Counted from the stretch's first letter, positions 54,752-63,004 are shown. The stretch: 64,000 bases of DNA from Pseudomonadota bacterium (GCA_030684775.1 JAUXXW010000083.1:16452-80451), one strand, 5' to 3'. Numbers and translations are program-made. Notes: a model not told the origin generated them from the letters alone.

Positions 54752-57232
54752 ATGGACAAGTTGCAACTCGAAGTTTTGCTCAAGGCCATCGACCAGGTAA
54801 CTGCACCGCTCAAGAGCATCACCGGCGCCAGCGGCGAAGCCGCCAAGGCGGTGCGCGAGGCCAAGGGCGCCTTGAAAGAACTGGAAAATCAACAGGGCCT
54901 CATCGACAAGTTCCGTGATACCTCCAAGTGGGTGGGCACCACGGGCAATCAGCTCAAGGTCGCACAAGAGAAGGTCCGCGAACTGAAGTTGGAAATGGAT
55001 GCCACCGACGAACCCACCAGGAAGATGGCGCGGGCCTTCGAGGCAGCGAAGAAAGAGGCCGGCGAGCTGAAGGACAAGCACGGCGAGTTGATCGCCAAAC
55101 AACAGACCTTGCGCGCAGCCCTGGGGGAGTCCGGCATTTCTACTACCGACATGGCGTCGCACCAGAAGCGCCTGAAAACCGACATTGCCGCCGCCACCGG
55201 CGAAGTTGAGCGGCAATCCACCTCCCTTGGCCAGCACAACGAGAAAATGCGCGCGCTCAACGCCGCGCAAGCCGAGTACCGCAAGAGCATCGACTTCCGC
55301 AATAAGCTAGCCACGGGGGGCGCCGTCACGATGGCTACCGGCGCGGCGATGGGTATGCCCTTCCTGGCCGCCTCCCGCGAGTACGGCGACTTCGAACAAT
55401 CGATGATGGGGGTAGCCAAACAGATGGAAGGCGCGCGGGACGCCAATGGCAATGTAACCCAGAGCTATCACGAGATGGCCCGCGCCATCAAAGCCATGAG
55501 CGAAGAAATCCCGATGGCGGCGAATGAAATTGCTGCCATCGTGGAAGCTGGGGCGCGCATGGGCATCCAAGGCAAAGAGAACCTGCTCACCTACGCCCGC
55601 CAGACGGCCATCATGTCCAGCGCCCTCGATCTTTCGGTGGAACAGACCGGGATGAACATGGCCACCATCGCCGGCCTCTACGAGGTGCCCATCGCCAACA
55701 TCAAGGAACTCGGGGACACCATCAACTGGCTTGACGACAACGCGAAGAGTAGTAGCGGCGACATCATCGACGTGATGAAGAGAGTGGCCGGCACGATGAG
55801 CGGCGTCATGGACTACCGGCAGACGGCGGCGCTGGCCTCTACCTTTCTGAGCTTGGGATCCCGTGCCGAAGTTGCAGCGAGCGCCACCAATGCGATGGTG
55901 CGGGAACTCTCTGTCGCCAACATGCAGGCGGACCGATTCCAGGATGGTATGAAATTGCTCAAGCTCGACTCGATGGAGATCCAGTCGGGCATGGCCACCG
56001 ATGCAACCGGGACCATCATCAAAGTTCTCGAAGCGATCAAGGCGCTCCCCAAGGAAAGGCAGATCGAAGGCGCTACGCGGATTTTCGGCAAGGAATTCGG
56101 CGACGATGCCGCGAAGTTGGCCAACAACTTAGACGAGTACCGCAAGCAACTGGGCTGGGTCAAAGATGCCCAGGCCAAAGGCAGCATGGACCGCGAGATG
56201 GGCTCGCAGTTGAAAGGACAGAAGGCCCAACAGAAGCTTCTTTCGAATGCCCTGGACAACCTCGCTTCCGATATCGGCGGCTCACTGAAAGGGCCGCTTG
56301 TGGCCCTGATCGGCGACATCCGGGGCGTGATTCAGGCCATCCGTGACTGGACGGCAGCCCACCCCACCCTGGTTTCCGTGCTGTCCACCGTGGGCGCCGG
56401 CATCGCCGCCGTCACCACGGCGGCGGGCGCCCTGGCGATCGGGGTGGCGGGTTTGCTAGGCCCCTTCGCCGCCGCCAAGCTGGCCATGACCAAGTTGGGT
56501 GTGGCTTCGCCCGCATTGGTCGGGAAGTTGGGGGCCATCCTCGGGCCGATTGGAAAGATCACCGCCGCCTTCACCGCCGGTTACGCGGCCGGCACGCTTC
56601 TCAACGACGGTATCACCGCATTGCTGACCAAGCTCACCGGCAAGAACACCAACCTGGGCTTCTGGATTTACGACCTGGTGCAGGCGGTCAAAGCCAAATA
56701 TGCCGAGTTGACCGCCTGGTTGAAGAAGCTGCCGGCGGAGATGGCTGGGATCGGTCATGCCCTGATCGACGGCATCATCGGCGGCATCAAGGCCCGCATG
56801 GCCGCCCTGAAATCCACCGTCACCGGGGTGGGACATGAAACCGTGGCCTGGTTGAAAAACACCCTGGGCATCAAGTCGCCGTCGCGGGTCTTCGAGGAAC
56901 TCGGGATCTACACCATGAAGGGGCTGGAACAGGGCATCAGCGGCGGCCAGGGCGCGCCGCTGGCGGCGATCGCCCGCATCGCAAAGCAGATGGGCGCCGC
57001 CGGCGCCGGGATGATGCTTTCCACCGGCGCCGCCCTGGCCAACATCGACCACCGCCCGCCGCTCGCCGGCGGCGCGATGGGGGGCGGCTACACCATCGTC
57101 AACCAGATCACCATCAACGCCGCGCCGGGCATGAACGAAAGAACCCTGGCGGAAGAAGTGGCGCGGCAAATCGACATGATCGAGCGGGCCAAGGCCGCGC
57201 GCGGGCGAAGCCTGCTTGGGGATCGGGCCTGA
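54752..57232 (+). CDS. P2-type tail tape measure protein (gpT-like)
   Basis: 826 residues. The N-terminal start MDKLQLEVLLKAIDQVTAPLKSITGASGEAAKAVREAKGAL and long coiled coils are P2-type tape measure. A PhageMin-tail-like core covers about 210-420 (EYGDFEQSMMGVAKQMEGARDANGN, YARQTAIMSSALDLSVEQTG). Hydrophobic helices lie near 540-570 and 600-630, and the C-terminus has IKSPSRVFEELGIYTMKGLEQGI. The frame is intact. Tape measures set tail length and enter the cell during infection; finding one in an element without other tail genes is the oddity here. Confidence 0.93.
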   Translation: MDKLQLEVLLKAIDQVTAPLKSITGASGEAAKAVREAKGALKELENQQGLIDKFRDTSKWVGTTGNQLKVAQEKVRELKLEMDATDEPTRKMARAFEAAKKEAGELKDKHGELIAKQQTLRAALGESGISTTDMASHQKRLKTDIAAATGEVERQSTSLGQHNEKMRALNAAQAEYRKSIDFRNKLATGGAVTMATGAAMGMPFLAASREYGDFEQSMMGVAKQMEGARDANGNVTQSYHEMARAIKAMSEEIPMAANEIAAIVEAGARMGIQGKENLLTYARQTAIMSSALDLSVEQTGMNMATIAGLYEVPIANIKELGDTINWLDDNAKSSSGDIIDVMKRVAGTMSGVMDYRQTAALASTFLSLGSRAEVAASATNAMVRELSVANMQADRFQDGMKLLKLDSMEIQSGMATDATGTIIKVLEAIKALPKERQIEGATRIFGKEFGDDAAKLANNLDEYRKQLGWVKDAQAKGSMDREMGSQLKGQKAQQKLLSNALDNLASDIGGSLKGPLVALIGDIRGVIQAIRDWTAAHPTLVSVLSTVGAGIAAVTTAAGALAIGVAGLLGPFAAAKLAMTKLGVASPALVGKLGAILGPIGKITAAFTAGYAAGTLLNDGITALLTKLTGKNTNLGFWIYDLVQAVKAKYAELTAWLKKLPAEMAGIGHALIDGIIGGIKARMAALKSTVTGVGHETVAWLKNTLGIKSPSRVFEELGIYTMKGLEQGISGGQGAPLAAIARIAKQMGAAGAGMMLSTGAALANIDHRPPLAGGAMGGGYTIVNQITINAAPGMNERTLAEEVARQIDMIERAKAARGRSLLGDRA

Positions 57233-57234
57233 AC

Positions 57235-57564
57235 ATGGAACCGCCGGCCAACACCGCCGACCCCGCCTATCAGGCCATCCGGGCCAACATCGAATCGGGA
57301 GAACCTGGAATGTTCATCGCCTGCCCGCACTGCCACAGCCGGGCCAACATCCGCACTTCCCGCGCCATGTCGCTGTTGACTCGGGACGCTTACTGCCAAT
57401 GCACCAACCTGGCATGCGGCCACACCTTCAGGGCGGTGCTGGAGATCGTGGAAACGATTTCACCCAGCGCGGTACCGGACCCCGACGTGTCCGCCAAGCT
57501 GCTGCACACGGGGCAATCCAGCCCGGCGCGGCAATCCTCCGGAGGGGCCGCCGTGGTTGCATAG
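57235..57564 (+). CDS. Ogr/Delta-family late transcription activator (canonical copy)
   Basis: 109 residues. From the internal Met (57310, with GGGAGA upstream) it matches P2 Ogr closely: FIACPHCHSRANIRTSRAMSLLTRDAYCQCTNLACGHTFRAVLEIVETISPSAVP, with both cysteine pairs and the RTSR motif. P2 Ogr and P4 Delta bind upstream of late promoters and contact the RNA polymerase alpha subunit. The 25-residue extension from 57235 has coding-like composition, so both starts are possible. It closes the operon 2 bases after the tape measure. Confidence 0.92.
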   Translation: MEPPANTADPAYQAIRANIESGEPGMFIACPHCHSRANIRTSRAMSLLTRDAYCQCTNLACGHTFRAVLEIVETISPSAVPDPDVSAKLLHTGQSSPARQSSGGAAVVA

Positions 57565-57580
57565 CCCAGGCGCCTCAAAC

Positions 57581-57605
57581 AAAAAAAATGGCCCCCGAAG
57601 GGGCC
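57581..57605 (-). terminator. Minus-strand-oriented terminator hairpin
   Basis: GGCCCC-CGAA-GGGGCC with an A run on its left, so a T run follows it only for leftward transcription. It would shield the late operon from antisense transcripts arising in the leader region, or end a leftward RNA. Confidence 0.65.
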
Positions 57606-57650
57606 AAACAGAGTGAAACAGTGATGAAAGCGATTATCTCCAACCCCGCG

Positions 57651-57683
57651 CGCCTTGACAGCATCGTCAAGGCGGCCAAGAAT
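57651..57683 (+). promoter_or_regulatory. Sigma-70 promoter with overlapping perfect dyad, start of replication-operon leader
   Basis: TTGACA at 57655-57660, 17 bases, AAGAAT at 57678-57683. A perfect 9-base inverted repeat (CGCCTTGAC-N6-GTCAAGGCG, 57651-57674) covers the -35, a typical operator arrangement. It lies about 240 bases before the first SD-supported start of the replication operon. Confidence 0.6.
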
Positions 57684-57740
57684 GTCTCCGCCGCGCCCAC
57701 AAACGCGGCCAGGATTGGCGTCCTGAAGAAAAGGCGGACT

Positions 57741-57765
57741 AGCCGCCAGCATCGCGGCTTTTTTT
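57741..57765 (+). terminator. Intrinsic terminator within the leader
   Basis: AGCCGC-N7-GCGGCT running into TTTTTTT, some 50-75 bases after the predicted transcription start. It would end most transcripts before the replication genes unless antitermination or translation intervenes. Confidence 0.75.
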
Positions 57766-57794
57766 ACGTCCGTCACCACGGCACCTCCCCTTAT

Positions 57795-57871
57795 GGGTGG
57801 GCCGTGCGGGGCATCGCAAGATGCGCCGGTCCCTTTTCCCGGTACGCCAACCCGCACGGTTCCGCCCACCC
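57795..57871 (+). ncRNA. Structured RNA candidate in the replication-operon leader (P4 CI-like position)
   Basis: Nested pairing: GGGTGGG (57795) with CCCACCC (57865), CCGTGCGG (57802) with CCGCACGG (57852), an inner hairpin GCATC-GCAA-GATGC with a GNRA-type loop (57811-57824), and CCGG/CCGG (57826, 57839). In P4 the equivalent place encodes the CI immunity RNA, which causes premature termination of the replication operon. The peptide in frame here looks like the Icd/Ash-like ORFs annotated in such islands, which may simply be translations of a conserved RNA. Function is inference. Confidence 0.4.
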
Positions 57872-57923
57872 TGATTGGCGTCAGGGCGAGCGGTTTGCTT
57901 CATCCGCTGAAAAGGAGGCCACC

Positions 57924-58166
57924 ATGGCCGCATTCGTTCGTCGCGCTCGCCGCGCGCAATCCCCGCGTTTCCCCACCCCGAGTCCGTCCCTTCCAGCCGC
58001 CGCGCGCGTCGACGCCTGGCGCCTGCAAGCCCTGCTCGAACACAAGCTATACCCAGCCGCTTGCGTCACCAGCTCGCTTATGGGCGGCTGGTTCGGCGTC
58101 AGCGACTTCAACAGGCTGGCCGGCACGTCCGGCCGTGGATCCATCAACCCGAAGGGGGGCGTATGA
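57924..58166 (+). CDS. Small basic protein, first gene of the replication operon
   Basis: 80 residues from an ATG with a near-perfect SD (AAAAGGAGG) 5 bases upstream, which decides the start against the much longer open frame. The N-terminus is Arg-rich (MAAFVRRARRAQSPRF); the rest (WRLQALLEHKLYPAACVTSSLMGGWFGVSDFNRLAG) is helical and could bind nucleic acid. Its stop overlaps the next start (ATGA). No family recognised; the longer frame resembles Icd/Ash-like ORFs of P4-type islands. Confidence 0.6.
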   Translation: MAAFVRRARRAQSPRFPTPSPSLPAAARVDAWRLQALLEHKLYPAACVTSSLMGGWFGVSDFNRLAGTSGRGSINPKGGV

Positions 58167-58546
58167 AAAACTTCAAACAATCGCCGTTGGACCAACGGCT
58201 TGAGCATGTCAGCAGCCAGGACAGGCGCAGTGTCGCAAGGAAGGTCTACGCGACGATCAATCCACTTTCCGCGCTGGTCGACCAACTGGGGAACCAACCG
58301 GAAATCCAGGCGCAATTCCGGGAGCTGTTGACCGTCCTGTCCACCAACGCGTCAGCGCTGCTCAGAGTGGGCGAAGCCGTGGATAGCGAGTTGACGGATG
58401 TTGAACTCGGCTTCGAAGCCTTCATCGCCATGCTTGACCAGATGGAGGAACAGCACATTCACACCGGCCGCACCTATTGCTTGTTGGCGCCGTTGTATCG
58501 GCAGCTCAACCGGGCAACAAACGCGGTCAACGAAGCGTTCAACTGA
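58163..58546 (+). CDS. Hypothetical protein of the satellite replication operon
   Basis: 127 residues, helical and slightly acidic (MKNFKQSPLDQRLEHVSSQDRRSVARKVYATINPLSALVDQLG...). No motif recognised. Coupled to the preceding gene and 10 bases before the next. It may be a regulator or replication accessory factor, judged only by position. Confidence 0.7.
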   Translation: MKNFKQSPLDQRLEHVSSQDRRSVARKVYATINPLSALVDQLGNQPEIQAQFRELLTVLSTNASALLRVGEAVDSELTDVELGFEAFIAMLDQMEEQHIHTGRTYCLLAPLYRQLNRATNAVNEAFN

Positions 58547-58556
58547 GGAGGCGACC

Positions 58557-59135
58557 ATGAGCAACTTCGAACCTCCCGACAGTGAACAACGCCGGCAAGC
58601 CGCAGACCTGGCCAAGCTGAGAGGCGAGGCCTACCAACGCGGGCAGAACATCATGCGGGCATTACTCGCATCCATCCTGCTGTATCGGGACAAGGCGCCG
58701 TCCGGTGCCGGCCGAATCGACGCCGGCATCGAGGTGGCCAATGGATTCACCTCCGCCTTGATGAACGTCGCCGATGACATGCTTTCGCTTCTCCCACCGC
58801 ACAAACAGAAGTGGCTGCCCGAATACATCGCCGATGACCTGGTGGAGCATGCCGAAGCGGCCCTGTCCAAGTTGGGGGATGGATGGGTTTCCCCCTGGCT
58901 GGTGCATGCCGACAAGCTGCGCGCCGAGGGGGCGAATGGCCTGAAGCTCCAGTTCCTCACGATCGGCCTGTACCAGGAATACGAGACCTTTGATTGCGGC
59001 CGCTGCCTGACCGGGCTGGACGAAGATTTCCGCACCGCCGCCATCGCCATGCTGGACAGTTTTTCCAGGCATGGGCGAGACGATCCCCACTTCGCGCGGG
59101 CGGCGGAAGCGCTCCTGGGACACCGCGCGCCATGA
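58557..59135 (+). CDS. Hypothetical protein of the satellite replication operon
   Basis: 192 residues with a good SD (GAGGAGG). Mostly helical, with one CxxC (DCGRCLTG) near residue 148. No domain recognised. Its stop overlaps the primase start (ATGA), so translation is coupled to the primase; a role in replication or copy control is possible. Confidence 0.72.
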   Translation: MSNFEPPDSEQRRQAADLAKLRGEAYQRGQNIMRALLASILLYRDKAPSGAGRIDAGIEVANGFTSALMNVADDMLSLLPPHKQKWLPEYIADDLVEHAEAALSKLGDGWVSPWLVHADKLRAEGANGLKLQFLTIGLYQEYETFDCGRCLTGLDEDFRTAAIAMLDSFSRHGRDDPHFARAAEALLGHRAP

Positions 59136-60157
59136 CCCGCCTATCGGTTTCCGAATTGCGCCAGGCCGCCCACGGCCGTTGGCCCGACATCCTGACCACC
59201 CTGGGCATGCCCGCCGACAGTCTGACCAAGGCCAACAAGCCTTGCCCGGCCTGCGGCGGCAGCGACCGCTTCAGCTTCACCGACAAGGGCGGCAGCGGCT
59301 CCTTTGTTTGTCGCGCTATGGATCGCCAGGGCGGCGACGGCTTCGAGCTGGCCATGCACTGGCTGGGCTGCGATTTCCGGGCCACCCTGGAAGCCGTGTC
59401 CCGCGCCCTGGGTACGGCGCCCACCCAGCCACCGCCGCAACGGCCACCGGCGCCGCAATCAGCCGCCGCGCGGCGGCGGGATACCGGCGCCGCGCTGCGC
59501 GAATTGTGGCGGCAGGCGCGCCCGGTCGAAGCCGCCGATCCCGTGGGCCGCTACCTGGCCCGCCGGGGCTTGCGCCTGCCGGCGTTTCCGCTGGTTTTGC
59601 GCTGCCATCCGGCGCTTCCCTACTGGCACACGCGGCACAGCCACCCGATCAGGCTTGGGCAGTATCCCGCCATGTTGGCCGCTGTACAGGGGAAGGATGG
59701 GCGCGTGGTGGCCCTGCACCGTACCTACCTGACGGCGGACGGCGCCAAGGCCTCGCCACTCGACCCGGACACCGGGCAGCCTCTCCCGGTGAAGAAGCTG
59801 ACGACCCGGGGTGAACAGGTCATGCCGGGCGCGGCGGTGCGTCTCTACCCGCCGGCGGGGGGCCGCCTGGCCCTGGCCGAAGGCATCGAAACCGGGCTGG
59901 CGGTGCACCTGGCCGGCGCGGTCCCTGTCTGGTCATGCGTGACGGCCTACGGCATGAGCGCCGTTGTCCTGCCGCCCGAAGTGGAAATGGTCACCATCGC
60001 CGCCGACAACGACGCCAACGGCGCCGGCCAACGCGCCGCCCTGGCGCTGGAAACGCGATTGAAGCGAGAAGGGCGGCGGGTCGAGACTCTGGCGCCCACC
60101 TCACCCGGCCTTGACTGGCTGGATGTGCTCAATCTCTGCGAGGAGTGCACGACATGA
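59132..60157 (+). CDS. P4-alpha-type primase: zinc ribbon plus TOPRIM
   Basis: 341 residues. The N-terminal zinc ribbon is PCPACGGSDRFSFTDKGGSGSFVCR; the C-terminal TOPRIM-like domain has LALAEGIETGLAVHLAG (acidic EGIET) and MVTIAADNDANGAGQRAAL (DxD-like ADND). This is the primase half of the P4 alpha protein. The helicase half is the next gene, so the two activities are split. Start overlaps the preceding stop, and the next gene overlaps its own stop. Confidence 0.92.
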   Translation: MTRLSVSELRQAAHGRWPDILTTLGMPADSLTKANKPCPACGGSDRFSFTDKGGSGSFVCRAMDRQGGDGFELAMHWLGCDFRATLEAVSRALGTAPTQPPPQRPPAPQSAAARRRDTGAALRELWRQARPVEAADPVGRYLARRGLRLPAFPLVLRCHPALPYWHTRHSHPIRLGQYPAMLAAVQGKDGRVVALHRTYLTADGAKASPLDPDTGQPLPVKKLTTRGEQVMPGAAVRLYPPAGGRLALAEGIETGLAVHLAGAVPVWSCVTAYGMSAVVLPPEVEMVTIAADNDANGAGQRAALALETRLKREGRRVETLAPTSPGLDWLDVLNLCEECTT

Positions 60158-61575
60158 ACGCGCGCGCCGACGCTGAGCGCCTGAAGCTGGTGACGGCCAA
60201 CCCGGAAGAGCAAGCGGCGATAGTGGCTCGTGGTGCGACGAAAGCGACGGCGGATAAGCCAACCCATGTTCCCCTTATGGAAGATAAAGCCGGCAGCCTT
60301 GACCCGCTGAGCCCGCCGACAATGGCGCCCGAAGGCTTTCCGCCGCTGCTGAAAACCATCGTGGACACCGCGACCGCCAGTTCTGAGGCACACCCGGTGG
60401 CGGTGGCCGCCAATGTTCTCGCTATGTTTTCCGCGATGGTTGGGCGTGGACCCGTTCAGTATCTTGGCGATGCCGCGCTGCACCCGAGGATTTTTCAGCT
60501 GATCGTTGGCAAGAGTGGCAAGGCGAGGAAAGGGACCGCCGAATACACCCCTCGGCGCATATTCTTCGCCGCCGAAACAATCCTACAAGACCGCCTAAAG
60601 ACCACCGACAGGCTGAAGACTTGGGTGGGTGGCTTGAGCACCGGCGAGGGGCTGGCTTATGCCATTCGCGATGCCGACAAGGAAGACGCGGGGGTCAAAG
60701 ACAAACGCCTGCTCGTGATCGAAACCGAGTTCGACAACGTGCTGCAACACTGCAAGCGTGAAGGCAACACCCTAAGCGCGACCATACGAAACCTCTGGGA
60801 CGGCCGCGACCTGGAACCCATGTCCAAGTCCGGGCAGAAGTCTGGAGAGCGCGCTACGCGGCCACACGTGGTTGTGATCGGGCATGTCACCGGCTTCGAG
60901 CTGCGAGAGAAGTCAACGGAAAACGACGCGGCGAATGGGCTGCTCAATCGCTTCATCACCCTGTACGTGCACAGGCCGAAGCTAGTACCTCTTCCCGAAC
61001 CAACGCCGGAGCCTACCATCCGCGTCATGGCGGAACTTGTAGCCGATGCCATCGAAGCCGCCACCGATGGCAAATATCACGCCAACAATGAGTGTGAAGT
61101 TCGATTAGGCGATGACGCTCGTGAATTGTGGTGCGAGCAATACCCGCAACTCAGCCGCGACCGCGAGGGAAAGGGCGGTAGCTTGATGGCTCGCGCAGAG
61201 GTTTACGCGCGCATCCTGGCGATGATCTTCTGCCTACTCGACAGCCGCCGTGAAATTGAGCCCTGCGACCTACGCGCAGCCTTGGCCTGGGTGGACTACT
61301 GGCGCCAGTCAGTGGACTACATCTTTCGTATGGCCGATGGGGATGGCGAGATGGACAGCTTCACCCTGCAAGTGTTCGAGGCCATACGCGCCCGGCCTGG
61401 CATCACTGCCACGGAACTGTCCGGCGTGCTCAAGCGCAATCGTACCGCCAACGAAATCAAACGCGCCTTGGAGAACCTGTTGAGCATGGCGCCGCCCCTT
61501 GTGGAAGCCAGAAAGCGCCCGACCTCCGGGCGTCCCGCCATCGAATATCACCTCTACAACCAGCACAGCAGATAA
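60154..61575 (+). CDS. DUF3987 ATPase (replicative helicase-like)
   Basis: 473 residues. A Walker A-like loop reads IVGKSGKARKGTAEY near residue 118, a Walker B-like strand LLVIETEFDNVLQ near 187 and a sensor-like HVVVIGHVTGFEL near 242. The C-terminal 80 residues look like a winged helix (ATELSGVLKRNRTANEIKRALENLL). DUF3987 proteins accompany TOPRIM primases in many satellites and plasmids and are thought to unwind DNA. AGGAG lies 8 bases before the chosen ATG. Confidence 0.88.
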   Translation: MNARADAERLKLVTANPEEQAAIVARGATKATADKPTHVPLMEDKAGSLDPLSPPTMAPEGFPPLLKTIVDTATASSEAHPVAVAANVLAMFSAMVGRGPVQYLGDAALHPRIFQLIVGKSGKARKGTAEYTPRRIFFAAETILQDRLKTTDRLKTWVGGLSTGEGLAYAIRDADKEDAGVKDKRLLVIETEFDNVLQHCKREGNTLSATIRNLWDGRDLEPMSKSGQKSGERATRPHVVVIGHVTGFELREKSTENDAANGLLNRFITLYVHRPKLVPLPEPTPEPTIRVMAELVADAIEAATDGKYHANNECEVRLGDDARELWCEQYPQLSRDREGKGGSLMARAEVYARILAMIFCLLDSRREIEPCDLRAALAWVDYWRQSVDYIFRMADGDGEMDSFTLQVFEAIRARPGITATELSGVLKRNRTANEIKRALENLLSMAPPLVEARKRPTSGRPAIEYHLYNQHSR

Positions 61576-61780
61576 ACGAAAGAAACGAATTAAACGAAGA
61601 AAGGCCCACAGTAAGGCGAGCGGCTGTGAAAGAAGTACGAAGAAAGTACGAAAGAAGTACGAGACGACGACGGCATCACCCTCACCGCCCTACCCTTAAT
61701 TCGTATTATTCGTAGTTAAGAAGTTACTGCAAGTCATTGGTTTAACGCTTAATTCGTTTAATTCGTTTAATTCGTACATG
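61573..61780. other. Iteron-like AT-rich array, putative replication origin
   Basis: Directly after the helicase gene. Left part: ACGAATTAAACGAA (61586-61599), then GAAGTACGAA-type repeats three times (61632-61663). Right part: TTAATTCGTATTATTCGTAGTTAA (61696-61719) and TTAATTCGTTTAATTCGTTTAATTCGT (61749-61775). The right repeats contain the exact reverse complement of the left 14-mer. Clustered direct and inverted short repeats in an AT-rich island next to primase/helicase genes fit a P4-type ori or crr. Confidence 0.6.
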
Positions 61781-61950
61781 AGTATTTAATCGTCCCTGCG
61801 AAACCCCATCACCTCCGAGTCTGGACAGCCAGCGCTGGCACTGGTGGTGCCGTGGGCTGGTTACAAGGGAAGATAATGGCTGTACGTGGAAGGCGCTGGC
61901 TGACTTCCCCGCCTACGGTCCTGCCAGACAACAACCTTTTCGGACTGACC

Positions 61951-62118
61951 ATGCGTACCCTGCCATTTCTCCCTCGCCTTATCCGATACGGATTGGCGCC
62001 GGCCTACCTCGGGATGTCCCGCGAGGTCTTCGATAGAGATGTACGCCCAGGGCTTGTAGAAATCCCAATCGGAGGGCGTGGCAGTGGACAATCGGAGCAG
62101 CGCACAGACCAGGACTGA
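61951..62118 (+). pseudogene. Truncated AlpA-like HTH gene
   Basis: 55 residues (MRTLPFLPRLIRYGLAPAYLGMSREVFDRDVRPGLVEIPIGGRG...) matching the first half of the next gene (LAPAYLGMNREEFDAK). After GGRG the frame runs into unrelated residues; shifting frame gives VAVD, as expected in intact members, then sequence with small deletions. I take it as a decayed duplicate. Starts upstream of 61951 are possible. Confidence 0.5.
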
Positions 62119-62121
62119 ACC

Positions 62122-62364
62122 ATGCCTGACCGCTACGACGCACCCATCCGCGTCCCTTGGGCGCTGGCGCCGGCCTACCTGGGCATGAACCGCGAGGAAT
62201 TCGACGCCAAGGCGAGCCCCTTCCTCAGAGAAACCCCAAACGGCAGGGGATCCACGTACTTCTACCGAAAAGACCTCGACGCCTGGGCAGACAAGCACAA
62301 GCGCGAACAGGGACGGCCACCAAAGCAGCCCGGCGCGCCACGCGCCAAGCCAGAATCCAAGTAG
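62122..62364 (+). CDS. AlpA/excisionase-like HTH protein
   Basis: 80 residues. A MerR/AlpA-type fold is suggested by RVPWALAPAYLGMNREEFDAKASPFLRETPNGRGSTYFYRKDLDAWADKHK, where the last part is the wing and recognition segment. A second DNA-binding protein besides AlpA, at the far end from the integrase, could be an excisionase or control copy number. RBS is weak. Confidence 0.68.
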   Translation: MPDRYDAPIRVPWALAPAYLGMNREEFDAKASPFLRETPNGRGSTYFYRKDLDAWADKHKREQGRPPKQPGAPRAKPESK

Positions 62365-62667
62365 GCCATCGCCAAAGCCACGGAGCGCGGCCAGGCTGAA
62401 CGCGTCTACTGCAATGCTACCCAAGGCCACCGCCACCCAGATCGACCCGCCAGCACCGTCACAGCCCGCGCCGTGGGTGAATTACAAGGGAAGAGAAGGG
62501 CGGCAGGGAAGCGCCAGGTGGCCGGCATCCCGGCGCCCTATCCTTGCCTTGTACCCACCACCGAAGCATCGCGCGCCGGTCAACATGAGTCAGTGCGTGG
62601 TGGATTAGCACGATGCTGTTGCCCTGCGGGAAAGAGGTAGTACATCCCAACCTGCTTTTTCATTGGC
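62365..62667. other. Gap before the toxin-antitoxin operon
   Basis: About 300 bases without a supportable gene. TTACAAGGGAAGA at about 62482 repeats a segment at about 61860 upstream of the truncated HTH gene, as if the HTH unit and its flank had been duplicated. Confidence 0.5.
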
Positions 62668-62679
62668 TTGTATATACAA
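62668..62679. promoter_or_regulatory. Palindromic operator TTGTATATACAA, copy 1
   Basis: Perfect 12-base palindrome 24 bases before the toxin ATG, overlapping a TATACAAT -10-like element. The identical palindrome lies at the same place before the second toxin copy (63751). Confidence 0.75.
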
Positions 62680-62703
62680 TGAGGCCAACGACTGGAGAAA
62701 TGC

Positions 62704-62988
62704 ATGGCGCTCATGATTTCGCCGCAGGTACGCATCAAGCTTGCCAACAAGCAACCACCCGTTTCCAAAGATGAGATATTGCAGTGCTTCGCCAACCGGA
62801 CCGGGAAGTTGCTTTCGGACACGCGGGCGGAACACCTGACCAACCCAATCACGCGATGGTTTATTGCTGAAACAGACTTTGGCCGAAAACTGAAAGTGGT
62901 GTTCATCCCTCAGTCGGGAGACATCATCATCAAGTCAGCCTTCGACCCCAATGCCGAAGAACTGCGCATTTACGCCAGGTTCGGCTAA
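62704..62988 (+). CDS. Putative toxin of a toxin-first TA pair
   Basis: 94 residues: MALMISPQVRIKLANKQPPVSKDEILQCFANRTGKLL...ITRWFIAETDFGRKLKVVFIPQSGDIIIKSAFDPNAEELRIYARFG. The RWFIAETDFGRKLKVVF and IKSAFDPN-EE-RIY segments recall BrnT/RelE-like small ribonuclease folds. Relatives are often labelled ADP-ribosyl-(dinitrogen reductase) hydrolase, which I consider a misannotation at this size. An RHH-type antitoxin follows. A near-identical copy begins at 63788. Confidence 0.72.
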   Translation: MALMISPQVRIKLANKQPPVSKDEILQCFANRTGKLLSDTRAEHLTNPITRWFIAETDFGRKLKVVFIPQSGDIIIKSAFDPNAEELRIYARFG

Positions 62989-63004
62989 CGAAAAGGAGAT
63001 CACC

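Noticed and set aside
57624-57923. Upstream extension of the 57924 gene (Icd/Ash-like reading frame)
   Set aside because: The frame is open, but it contains the predicted promoter, an intrinsic terminator and a structured RNA, while a near-perfect SD lies at 57924. I treat this stretch as leader; a real longer protein cannot be fully excluded.
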